Positions 1 to 12,200 of a stretch of DNA of 64,000 nt are shown here, one piece after another. Position 1 is the stretch's first letter, and every line of letters starts with the position of its first letter. Origin of the DNA: Photobacterium angustum (GTDB lineage: Bacteria > Pseudomonadota > Gammaproteobacteria > Enterobacterales > Vibrionaceae). A model generated the notes under the pieces. It was given only the letters and a program-made list of their open reading frames with translations. It did not search any database and had not been told where the DNA came from. The position numbers and the translations under genes are program-made. The DNA is taken from contig NZ_MSCJ01000001.1 in assembly GCF_002954615.1 (NCBI RefSeq), forward strand, positions 1,798,001 to 1,862,000, given 5' to 3'.

Positions 1-139
1 TCTCTCGTTTCACTTCCCTTTTAGAACCCTCTTAATATATCTGTTAAAACAGAACAACATAATAACAATCACATTACCTTTTAGCGAAAAATCATGAACT
101 AAGATCACAAAAAGTAGTTACTGATAAAACTATTATGTT

Positions 140-150
140 AATTTAATGTT
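140..150 (+). promoter_or_regulatory. 11-bp box shared by the two adhesin upstream regions (copy 1)
   Basis: The sequence AATTTAATGTT lies 110 bp before the start codon of the first giant adhesin. The same 11 bases occur at 13340-13350, 107 bp before the start of the second adhesin. Same strand, same sequence and almost the same distance suggest a shared regulator or promoter element, or simply a remnant of the duplication. The rest of positions 1-259 is AT-rich, with no gene and no recognisable riboswitch. Confidence 0.4.
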
Positions 151-178
151 TTTAAGATATTTTTAACTCTAATATAGA

Positions 179-209
179 TATTTGTATCAATAGTTTTTTG
201 ATACAAATA
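179..209. repeat. Perfect 12-bp inverted repeat upstream of adhesin 1
   Basis: The arms TATTTGTATCAA (179-190) and TTGATACAAATA (198-209) are perfect complements separated by 7 bases. The element ends 50 bp before the adhesin 1 start codon. It could be an operator for a dimeric regulator or an RNA hairpin in the 5' leader. It is not followed by a T-run on the + strand, so it is not an obvious terminator. It has no exact counterpart before adhesin 2, where a different inverted repeat (13208-13230) is found. Confidence 0.55.
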
Positions 210-259
210 CTTATCAAAATATTGATTTTACAATAAGAATAAAAAGACAGGGGCCAAGG

Positions 260-3200
260 ATGAAGCCAATGATGTATGTTGTTATTGAAGGCATTATCTG
301 GAAAATTACAGATTCAGGTGAATGGGTTCAAATTCCACCTTCAGAAATTATTGATCAGTCGATTCCTTTCATTAAAGAAAGAGCCTACATCAATGACATT
401 CTAAAAACACAAACCAACCAAGATGACGCCCCTGTTATCGAGAGCTCTTCGCATCGTACCCAGTTTTTTCTTGATGCCAACGTTGACCAAGAGCCGCTAT
501 CAAGCAACAGCGCTTCTTTTATTTCTCAGATAAAAGCCACATTAGCTGAAACCTTACCCAAAGCGGGATTTAGTACACGTTCAATAGCATCTGTTCAAAA
601 AACAGAAAATGAATCTATTGCAGATGCTATCCCATCTCTTAAAGCTTCTGCGACGTTATCAGCCTCCATTATTGATGGTAACGATGGTTATAAAAGCCGA
701 TTTGAAACACCATCAGCAACGCTATTAGGTAACGCTATTGATATTGAAGATGGCAGAATTGTCATAGTTAATGTGACTGATATTAACGGCAAAGTATTCA
801 CTGCCAGTGCGATAGTACAAAATCAAAAATGGATAGTTAATAATCAAGACTTGAGCTCTCTTGCTGAAGGTGAGCTTTCTATTTATGCCTCTGTTACTGA
901 CTTCTACGGCAATGTTGTCGATGCTAAAGACACAACAATCAAAGATACCTTTGCTGAAATAAACGCAAAGATTGACGGCAAAGGTGATAATTACTTAAAC
1001 CTATCTGAAATTACAAATAGTGATTTATTAGGTGAGATAAATTTTGTTGAAAGTGATCAACCAATATCAATCACAATCACCGACAGCCAAGGTAAAACGC
1101 TACGTTTTGAAACCGTCAATGATGCTGCTGCTTGGCAAATAAATAATGCTGATCTTTCTTCTCTTGCTGAAGGTGAACTCACTGTTCTGGCAGAAACTGT
1201 CGATATAGCGGGTAATCCAGCTTCCGCCACCAGCACTATTATTAAAGATACCTTAGCCACTATTACGGCTGATTTTGACGGCAACGGTGATCGCTTCCTC
1301 AATCAAGCCGAAGTCTCAACGACTGGGCTGTTTGGCAGTATCGCGAATATTGAAGATGGACAAACCGTTACTATTACTGTCACTGACAGCAAAGGCTTCG
1401 AGAAAACCTTTGAAAGTACTGTTAGCGTTGGGAAATGGACAGTTAGTAATGCTGACTTCACCGATTTAGCAGACGGTGAACTAACCGTTCTCGCTGAAAC
1501 TACCGATATTGCTGGCAACCCAGCCTCTGCTACCAACACTATTATCAAAGATACTGCGGCAAATATTACGACCAGCGTTGATGGTAAAGGCGATGAGTAC
1601 ATCAACGCCGTTGAAACACCCATAACCGATTTATTTGGCGCTGTTGAAAATATAGAAGACGGACAAACAGTGACTATTGCTATCGCAGATAGCAGCGGTG
1701 CCGAGAAAATTTACACCGCCACTGTTAATAATGGTAAATGGACAATAAATGACGCAGATCTAACATCGCTCGCTGAAGGTCAACTCACCGTTACGACTAC
1801 AGCCACCGATATTGCAGGTAATACAACATCGGCCACTAACACCATTATCAAAGATACCCTTGCTGAAATTACAGCGAACTTTGAAGCTAATGGCGATAGC
1901 TTTTTAAATAAAGCCGAAATCGACACTAAAACCACCCTGTTTGGTGACATTGATTTTGTTGAAGACAATCAACCAGTCACAGTAAAAGTAACAGATAGCA
2001 ATGGTAAAACCATCACCCTGACTACTACAGTCATAAGCGGTGCATGGCAAATTGATGATGTTGATTTATCTGCACTTGCAGAGGGCGAGTTAACCGTTAC
2101 TGCTGAAGTTATTGATGTTGCAGGCAACCCAGCGTCTACTACCAACACCATTATCAAAGATACCCTTTCTACCATTACGGCTAACTTTGATGGTAAGGGG
2201 GATGAATATCTTAATCGTGATGAAATCTCTGTGACTGATCTTTTTGGCTCAGTATCCAATGTTGAAGATGGTCAAACCGTTGAAATTAAAGTCACCGACA
2301 GTAACGGCCTAGAAAAGTCGTTTGAAACCACTGTGATTGATGGCAAATGGACAATAGAAGATGCCGACTTAACCAATTTCGCTGAAGGTGAACTGACGGT
2401 CATCGCTGAAACAGTTGATCTTGCCGGTAACACATCGTCTGCTTCCAACATCATTATTAAAGACACATTCACAGGTATTAGCGCCGATTTTGATGGTAAA
2501 GGTGATGAGTATCTCAACCACGTTGAAATTCCAATTACCGATTTATTGGGTAAGATCGAAAATGTCGAAGATGGACAGTTCGTTACCATTACCATCACCG
2601 ATAGTAACAGATTAGAAAAAATCTATACCACGACCGTCATTAATGGCAATTGGACAGTTGATAATGCTGACTTAACAGGACTTAGCGAAGGTGAGCTCAC
2701 TGTCATCGCTGATACTGTTGATATTGCAGGTAACCAAGTATCAGCCACAGACACCATCATCAAAGATACCTTAGCGACTATTACGGCGGATTTTGAAGGC
2801 AACGGGGATCGCTTCCTTAATCAAGCCGAAGTCTCAACGACTGAGCTGTTTGGCACTATCGCAAATATTGAAGATGGACAAAAAGTTACTATTACCGTCA
2901 CTGACAGCCAAGGCTTAGAGAAAACCTTTGAGAGCACTATCAGCGCAGGTAAATGGTCAGTTAGTAATGCCGACCTAACCGATTTGGCTGAAGGTGAAAT
3001 TACCGTTCAGGCTGAATCTACCGATATTGCTGGCAACCCAGCCTCTGCCACCAATACTATCATCAAAGATACTACGGCAAATATTACGACCAGCTTTGAC
3101 GGTAAAGGCGATGAGTACCTCAACGCCGTTGAAACACCCATAGCCGATTTATTTGGCGCTGTTGAAAATATAGAAGACGGACAAACCGTGACTATTACCA

Positions 3201-6200
3201 TCACAGATAGCAGCGGTGCCGAGAAAATTTACACCACCACGGTAAATAACGGAAAGTGGACAGTGAATGGCGCGGATCTAACAACGCTCGCTGAGGGTCA
3301 ACTCACCATTACGACCACAGCCACCGATATTGCAGGCAATACAACATCAGCCACTGATACCATTACCAAAGATACCCTTGCTGAGATCACGGCGAACTTT
3401 GAAGCTAGTGGCGATAGTTTTTTAAATAAATCAGAAATCGACGCTAAAACAACCCTCTTTGGTGACGTTGATTTTGTTGAAGATAATCAAAACGTTGATG
3501 TTAGTGTCACAGACAAAGATGGGAAAAATCTCACCTTTAGCACAACTGTTCTTAATGGAGCATGGGTCGTTAAGGATGCAGATTTATCGACATTAGCCGA
3601 TGGTGAACTGATCATTACATCAAAAACCAGTGATATTGCAGGTAATCCAGCGTCTATCACCAACACCATTATCAAAGATACCCTTTCTACCATTACGGCT
3701 AACTTTGATGGTAAGGGGGATGAGTATCTTAATCGTGATGAAATCTCTGTGACCGATCTTTTTGGCTCGGTATCCAATGTTGAAGATGGTCAAACCGTTG
3801 CAATTAAAGTCACCGACAGTAACGGTATCGAAAAGTCATTTGAAACCACTGTGATTAATGGCAAATGGACAGTAGAAAATGCCGACTTAACCGATTTCGT
3901 TGAAGGTGAACTGACTGTCATCGCTGAAACAGTTGATCTTGCCGGTAACACATCGTCTGCTTCCAACACAATTATTAAAGACACACTCTCAGGTATTAAC
4001 GCCAATTTTGATGGTAAAGGCGATGAGTATCTCAACCGCGTTGAAACCCCAGTCACCGATTTATTAGGTAAGATCGAAAATGTCGAAGATGGACAGTTCG
4101 TTACTATTACCATCACCGATAGTAACGGATTAGAAAAAATCTATACCACCACCGTCATTAATGGTAATTGGACAGTTGATAATGCTGACTTAACAGGACT
4201 TAGCGAAGGTGAGCTCACTGTCATCGCTGATACTGTTGATATTGCAGGTAACCAAGTATCAGCCACAGACACCATCATCAAAGATACCTTAGCGACTATT
4301 ACGGCGGATTTTGAAGGCAACGGTGATCGCTTCCTTAATCAAGCCGAAGTCTCAACGACTGAGCTGTTTGGCACTATCGCAAATATTGAAGATGGACAAA
4401 CCGTTACTATTACCGTCACTGACAGCCAAGGCTTAGAGAAAACCTTTGAGAGCACTATCAGCGCAGGTAAATGGTCAGTTAGTAATGCCGACCTAACCGA
4501 TTTGGCTGAAGGTGAAATTACCGTTCAGGCTGAATCTACCGATATTGCTGGCAACCCAGCCTCTGCTACCAACACTATCATCAAAGATACTACGGCAAAT
4601 ATTACGACCAGCTTTGACGGTAAAGGCGATGAGTACCTCAACGCCGTTGAAACTCCCATAACCGATTTATTTGGCGCTGTTGAAAATATAGAAGACGGAC
4701 AAACCGTGACTATTGCTATCGCTGATAGCAGCGGTGCCGAGAAAATTTTCACCACCACGGTAGATAACGGAAAGTGGACAGTGAATGGCGCGGATCTAAC
4801 AACGCTCGCTGAAGGTCAACTCACCATTACGACCACAGCCACCGATATTGCAGGCAATACAACATTAGCCACAGATACCATTACCAAAGATACCCTTGCT
4901 GAAATCACGGCGAACTTTGATGCGAATGGCGATAGCTTTTTAAATAAAGCCGAAATCGATGCTAAAACCACCCTATTTGGTGACGTTGATTTTGTTGAAG
5001 ACAATCAACCTGTCACAGTAAAAGTAACAGACAACAATGGTAAAACTATCACCCTTACCACTTCGGTTATCAATGGAGCATGGCAAATTAATGATGCTGA
5101 TTTATCAGCACTGGCTGATGGCGAGTTAACCGTTACCGCAGAAGTGATTGATATTGCGGGCAACACCAAAGAAACAAGCAATACCATCATCAAAGATACA
5201 TCAGTACTTACTATTGATATTGATACAAGCAGTTACCAGCAAGGTGGCTTAAATGTCTCGGCAATAAAAAATGGTCAAGTGCCTTACTTGCAAGGTTCAA
5301 CAACAGGTACCCAAGCTGGCGATAAGATAACCGTTACCTTCAGTGACGGTATAGATACTGTTTCTCTTACAACATCAGTAGATAGCTCAGGCAATTGGCG
5401 TATTGAAGACATTAAATTGTCTCAGTTAGATCCACAACAAATCTGGCAGATGATAGCCACAGTTACAGACACTGCAGGTAATACTGCCAGTGACGATATG
5501 CCCACATTCGCTAGCTCTAGCGACATGACTTTCTCTGAAAAAGCGCTAGAAACGGAATCTTCAATTGAATCAACCTCAACGATTAATATTGAGTTCGCCG
5601 AATTTACTTTTAACGCAGCACAGACCGCTTTAGAACAGTTAACTTCTAATGGTAAAGACGTTACCGTTACTATTTCTGCTGACGGCTTAACGCTAACCGT
5701 ACAAACAGACACCACAACTGTGCTCACTGCGGTTATTGACCCTAGCACTCAAACAGTAAAAACAACATTAAGTGCTGCAATTGATCACTCCCCAGGCAAC
5801 CCTAATACTGAAACATTGATCTTCATTGACGGTATTCAAACGGATAGTGATGGTACGAGTGAAACTGTCATCGTGCCAATCGAGATCAATATTCAAGATG
5901 CCGCACCTGAGATTGTCGATGATACAAGTGAAGTTATTGAAGGCAATGTTGTTACAGGTAATGTACTAACCAATGATGTGGATGTGGATGCTTCTCTTTT
6001 CGTTAAAAGTATCACCATTAATGGAGAGACAAAGGCACTGAATAACACATCGGTCACCTTTGATCTTCCTGAAGGAAAGTTCACCATCAATAGTGATGGC
6101 GAATGGACATTTACCGCCAATCGTAATCTTAATCATAGCCAAGGTGATATCAACCTTGTTATTGATTACGTTGCTTCAGATAAAGATCAATACGAGAACA

Positions 6201-9200
6201 ATGCAAGCCTTACCGTTTCAGTCAAAGATGGTCTTGCCAATGTCATACTCGATAATAATGCCAAGACGATTGAAAGTATGATCACAGCAGGAAGCTCTAC
6301 CTACAAGGGTGAGTTTACTGTACAAGCTGGAGCAGATAATCCTGATCCAAGTAGCCTAACATTTAATTCCAAGACAATAACGGCGCTTGAAGCACTAAAT
6401 TTATATTCTGGTATCTCAACATCATCGCTTAGTTATACCGTCAGCTCCGATGGTAAAACAATCACAGCCAAAGCGGGTGGCGACACTATTTTTACCTTGA
6501 GTTTATCGGCAACCGCCTCAGGCGATAACGCGACGGGTACTGTCACCCTTGTACAACACTTCCCTCTCAATCAACAAGGTTTATCTGATGCTATCACCCT
6601 ACCTCTGTTTATTGATGCAATTGACAGTGATGGGACTGCTATCCCGACAGGGAAATTTGATTGGGTTATCGAAGACGGTGCGAATCCAGTATTAGCAACA
6701 TCTGAGCAATTAGAATTTAAAGAAACCGATCTATCTAATCCGTCAAATCAACCTAATCAACCATTGCAACAAACAGGCACGATCACCGTCACCATTGGCA
6801 GTGATGGTTTAAATGGCACCACAGAGCAAAGTCCGCTGTATTTTGATTTAAGCCAACTACCAACCGGTTTAACCAGCGGTGGAAAAGCGATCTCTTATGT
6901 GATCTCTGCTGATAATCAAACCATTGAAGCGAGGACAAGCTCAGGTAAAGTCTTTGAAATAAGCTTATCTGCTCGCCCAGATGCAGAAGCAAATTCAACC
7001 GTTGACTATGTTTTTATCCTTCATCAAGCACTGGATCAAACCAACGCAAATGATGAATTAACTATCTCTATTCCGGTCTTTATTAAAGATAACGACGGAG
7101 ATATTAACCAAACTGCTATCGATGTTGTCATTGTTGATGGTAATGCCCCTGTTATTAATACAACGTCAATAGAAATATCAGAAACGCCGATGAGTGCTTC
7201 ATCACCAGCAGGTAGTTCAAATCAAGCAGACGCCACAATCACAGTAACCGCAGGGCAAGATCCTATCGTCGATTTAAACCTTGTTTTATCTGGTACGGTA
7301 AAAAGTAGTGATGGCAATAACATCACCTACCAAGGTCAAACATTAACTTGGCAATTTGATGGCAGTAACACCTATAACGCATCATTGCCTAATGGCACAG
7401 TGATCTTTTCTGTCCATTTATCAGATATTGGTGCAGTTCCATCGGGTAGTGCAGCAAATGCAACAATTACAGTGACGCTCAATGAGTCTATCGACCATAC
7501 CAATGGCAACGATACCGAACTTAATTTATTACTGCCCGTTGAAGCGAAAGACAGTGATGGCAGCTCGAGCACATCAAACGTAACGGTGAGTTTTTTAGAT
7601 GGCTTAGTGCCTAGCATTACCGCCAACAGTAACCTTAACGTTCACGAAAATGACTTGCTGGATGATAATTTAGCCGCTGATGCATCAACCACGTCAGCAC
7701 CAACACTCAGCTTTAACCAAAGTAGTGATGAGCTTGCTTCAGTACATCTAGATACTGCGCAGTTTAATAGTCAAAACTATACCAGTGGTGGTGAAAACAT
7801 CACACTTAGCGCAGCAGATGCGAACGGTTGGTATAACGCAACGGCAAACGGTAATAATATTTTCCGTATTAAAGTCAATCTAGATGGTACCGTGCAATTT
7901 GAGCTTTTCGAAGCGATTGACCGCCCGTCATCATCAAGTCAAGGTGTGCTTAATTTAGAGTTTGGCGCCATTGCCACAGACGTAGATGGTGATATGTCAG
8001 CCACCACTCCTTTTGAAGTGGCAGTTACTGACGATATCCCTGTTGCAGGTCCTGATGAACAACTTGCTGTTGTTGAAGGTGTTGATAAGACACTACGCCT
8101 ATTATCTAGAGGCGTTACTGGTGCTGATGGTGGTGAGGTCGTCAGTATCAACTATCGTGGCAAAGAATATCCAGCAGACGGTAACCCAATTGATTTAATT
8201 AATACTCAAACGGTTCCACACACTAAATATGGCACTATCTCTGTTAATGCAGATGGCACAGTCATCATTAAGACGATTGCCAGTGAGGAAAGTAGTGGCG
8301 AGATCAGTGATGATTTCAGCTACACCGTCAAAGACAGCGATGGTGACACTGCGGTAAGAACCAAGAAACTATCTTTTGCAGATGATCCTGGGCGTATTGA
8401 AGTTAATGCGGAACAGATCCTTGAAGACAGCATGAGTAACCCACTCACTATTCAAGTATTCCTTGGTGATATTGACCAGAATGAATCGCTTAGCACTATC
8501 ACAATTAGTGAAAGCTCATTAGCGGGTGGACAGCTGTTTTTAAATGGCACATTACTAACAGCAACAAATGGCGTAATTACCCTTAGCGACTTTATTAGTG
8601 AAGGTGATTTTTATAAGCCAAATGGCGCCCTCACTTACCAGCCAGCATCAAATACTGCGGTTAATCAACAAGATACAGTTGTGCTTAAAATAACAGCGAC
8701 GATATCAACGAATAACCAAGATAAAACACTGACCAAAGATCTCACTATCAAGGTGCTACCTGATGCTGATGCCGCAATTTGGGACGAGACTAAAGATTAC
8801 GAATACACTGCTGTTGAAGATGATAGTAATGGCATTCAACTAAATGTTGCGGCGAATCTACAAGACACCGATGGTTCAGAAACCCTTAAATACCGTATTT
8901 CAGGGATCCCAGACGGCATTACACTCAAACTGGGTAACACCATAATTAGCGACGGTAAAATCATTAACGCTGATCAAATTAATGATGTGAAGATATTTTC
9001 TGATAAACACTCAGCAGGCATATTTACCTTTACCATTACTGCGCTCAGCACAGAAAAAGGTAATAAGTTCCTTGATAAAAGTACCGACCGAACAGAGGAA
9101 TCGCAACGTCTTATCACAGTAAATATTACTCCTGAAGCAGATGCGCCAAAACTCTCGGTTAAAAATCTTAAAGGTCATGAAGATCAGCCTATTGATCTAA

Positions 9201-12200
9201 GTAAGGCCATTATTGGTAAATTAGCTGATAACGATGGTTCAGAAAGCCTCAGTTACCGAATTAAAGTGCAAGATGGTTGGTCAATTCAAGGTGGCGATGC
9301 GATAGAAGAGCCTGCCGGTTCTGGCATATATATTGTGAGTGCAGAATATATTGAAAGTGGTCAAGCACAGCTTCATCCAAAAGCTGATATCAGTTCACAC
9401 TCTGAAAAACTCACTATTGAAGTAACGGCTATATCTACTGAAGCCGCTATTAACGGACTCACCTCTGCTACCAGTACAAAGGGTGCGACCAAGACTATTT
9501 CCATTAACTTAAAAGGCACCATTGACCGTCCAGACATTACAGACGGCGGCAATGGGCATTGGCAATACATTGCTAGTAGTACAGATAACACCACTGGGTT
9601 TAAAGGCACTATTAAAGGCATTAATGGTTTTTATGAAGATCAGCCACTACCGCTCGACTTTTTAATTACCACCAGTGATAACGATAAATCAGAAGAGATA
9701 ACTATCTTAATCACCAACTTGCCTGAAGGTGTGAAGTTTATCGATATTAATGGCAATCCTTTAAACCTTGAAATTGTCGGTAAGGACGCTTCAACGGGGT
9801 TGATCTATCGGATCACATCCGATCAATTAACATCGACTTATTTATCAATACCTAAAGATATAAGTGGCAACTTAGCATTTGATGTCAATGTGATTTCTAC
9901 CGAGCCTGACGGTGCGAGTGGTGAATTTAACTACAAGGTGGATATTGAAGTATTACCCGTTGTTGATGAGCAAGATGGTGCTTTATTGCAAAGCACTGGT
10001 TCTGAAGATCAACATATCTCATTCTTAGTTGAACCGACCATCAGAAAAGATAGCGACAACAGTGAAACGCTGACAGGTTATAAAATCACCAATTTACCTG
10101 ATGGGTTAACCCTATTTATTGATGGTGTAGAAGTTGTTATTCCTGCTAATGGGCTCGATCTTGCCAACTACAAAGGCAACCAATCATGGGCTGAATTTAT
10201 TAACAGTGGTCGCGTAACCATTCTTGCAGATGAAGATCTCAGTGGCATTTTTGATATATCCATCAGCTATGAAGTCACTGACACGTCAACTTCTGGACAA
10301 ACCGCGAATAAAGATATCAATGCGACTGTTCAAGTCAATATTGCAGGCGTCGTTGAAGCTAATACGCGATTAGAATCTATAACAGATCTGCTCAGTAGTA
10401 ACGATGGTAGCCCTATAGATTTAACCAATGCGGTTCACTTTATCGATGAAGATCTTGATGGCTCAGAATATCTAGATTACATCGTGATCGAAGTACCTGC
10501 TGGCATTAACCTCATCATCGATCACCCTAACGGTGCCAATATTGACGGTAGTGGAAATTGGATTATTCCTGCAGCAGGACTTACCAGCGATAGCATTAAA
10601 GAAGCGATGCAAGATCTCTTAGCTGGGGCTACCGTTAGCGCTAGCTTTAATACTGAGGTGATTGATCTTGTGGTTAAAGCCCGTGTGGTTGATGGCAACG
10701 ATTCTCGCTTTTTAGAAGCGCCCGTTCAAATCCAGATCACAGGTAAAACTGGAGGCGGAGGTTCATGTCCTCCGACCGAAGCGCCAGATAAAATTCAAGG
10801 TGATGTGATTATTGCTAAAGAAGGCGAAGATATTAATTTATCAGGTCTACTTAATGGCGATATTGATAATAATCCAGAAATAGCCCTCTCCTTCTTTATT
10901 GACGTTAATGACTTACCTGACAATGTTGAAATTACAGGTATCGGTATCATTACCGAATATAACGATGCGGGTGAAATTATTGGCTATACCATCACAGAAA
11001 ATGGTCTTTCCAATATGACATTCATTGGATTAGATGAAGCTTGGGCTGGATCTTTAGATATTCCGATCACTATCACTCAAACCTCTACCTGTAATGGTAC
11101 AAAATCAACTTCCACACAAAACATCAAAATTGACGTTGTTCCGGTTGTTGATGACATCATTACAACAACTGATATCACCAGTGTTATAGAAGATACCGCA
11201 ACCGCAATTAACCTAACGGTGCTGTTAGGCGATAGCGTTAATAACGGACAAACCATCACGGGTGAAGGTACTTCTGCTACTGGTAAAGAAACCATCAACT
11301 GGATGAAAATCACCTTAGTACCTGGTGGTGAATTGATTGGCGATTCTGCGATAGTAACCCAGAATCCCGATGGTAGTTGGCAAGTACTGGATCCAAGTCG
11401 TTTAGACGAATTGCTTTTAAAGCCGCCTCATAACTACAGCGGCGATTTAACCATTAACGTTGAAACCAACATCACAGATCAATCCGATTCATCATCGCAA
11501 ACGGATACTCAGACCAAAACCTCTTCTGTGATTATTAACGTTGAGCCTGTGACTGATATCGCCACCATGCCGGATACCATCACCGAGCAAGGTGATGAAG
11601 ATGGCTACATTCATATCGTTGGATTAGGCGCAATCTTATACGATGATGATGGTTCTGAAACTATTTCATTGAACCTATCTGGCGTTCCTGATGGTGCAGT
11701 GATGTTCTATTCACCAGACGGTGGCACTACCTTTATCCAATTGCCTAATAACGGAAAGTCATGGAGCTTTGATATTGCGCAAGCCGATAGTATCTATATT
11801 CGCCCACCCACAGATTTCAGTGGTGATATCACATTGAAGTTGGATGCGATCACGAACGAAATTGGTACAACGGAAATAATAACATCGACCTCTGAAGTTA
11901 TTATTGGCGTCAATCCTATTGGTGATGATATTCAATTTATTGGTGTTCCAGAGAGCCTCTCTGGCGATGAAGGTGAAAGCTTCACGATTCCAGTCGATAT
12001 TGAAAGTACCGAAACAAATAGTAATGAAACATTATTCTTAGAAGTGATCTTTAGTGCTGCAGACCAAACTCAGTTAGCAGGCCTAGATAAAATTCAAATC
12101 GGTGATCAAGAGATAAGTATCATTAAAAGTGGTGATATATGGCTTGCAACTGCAATAGTAAATAGCAGTACCTTAGACCAATTAACCCTTTTTAGCTGTG

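Noticed and set aside
1..259. c-di-GMP riboswitch upstream of adhesin 1
   Set aside because: Such switches control some Vibrio adhesins, but I cannot find the conserved core here or before adhesin 2.
1253..5200. CRISPR array from the regular repeats
   Set aside because: Repeats are coding, about 303 bp with no unique spacers, and in one continuous reading frame.
1057..5748. Many open frames of 60-110 codons on the - strand inside adhesin 1, with similar Ser/Val-rich products
   Set aside because: They recur with the repeat period, lie opposite a clear gene, and their similarity to each other simply reflects the repeat on the other strand.
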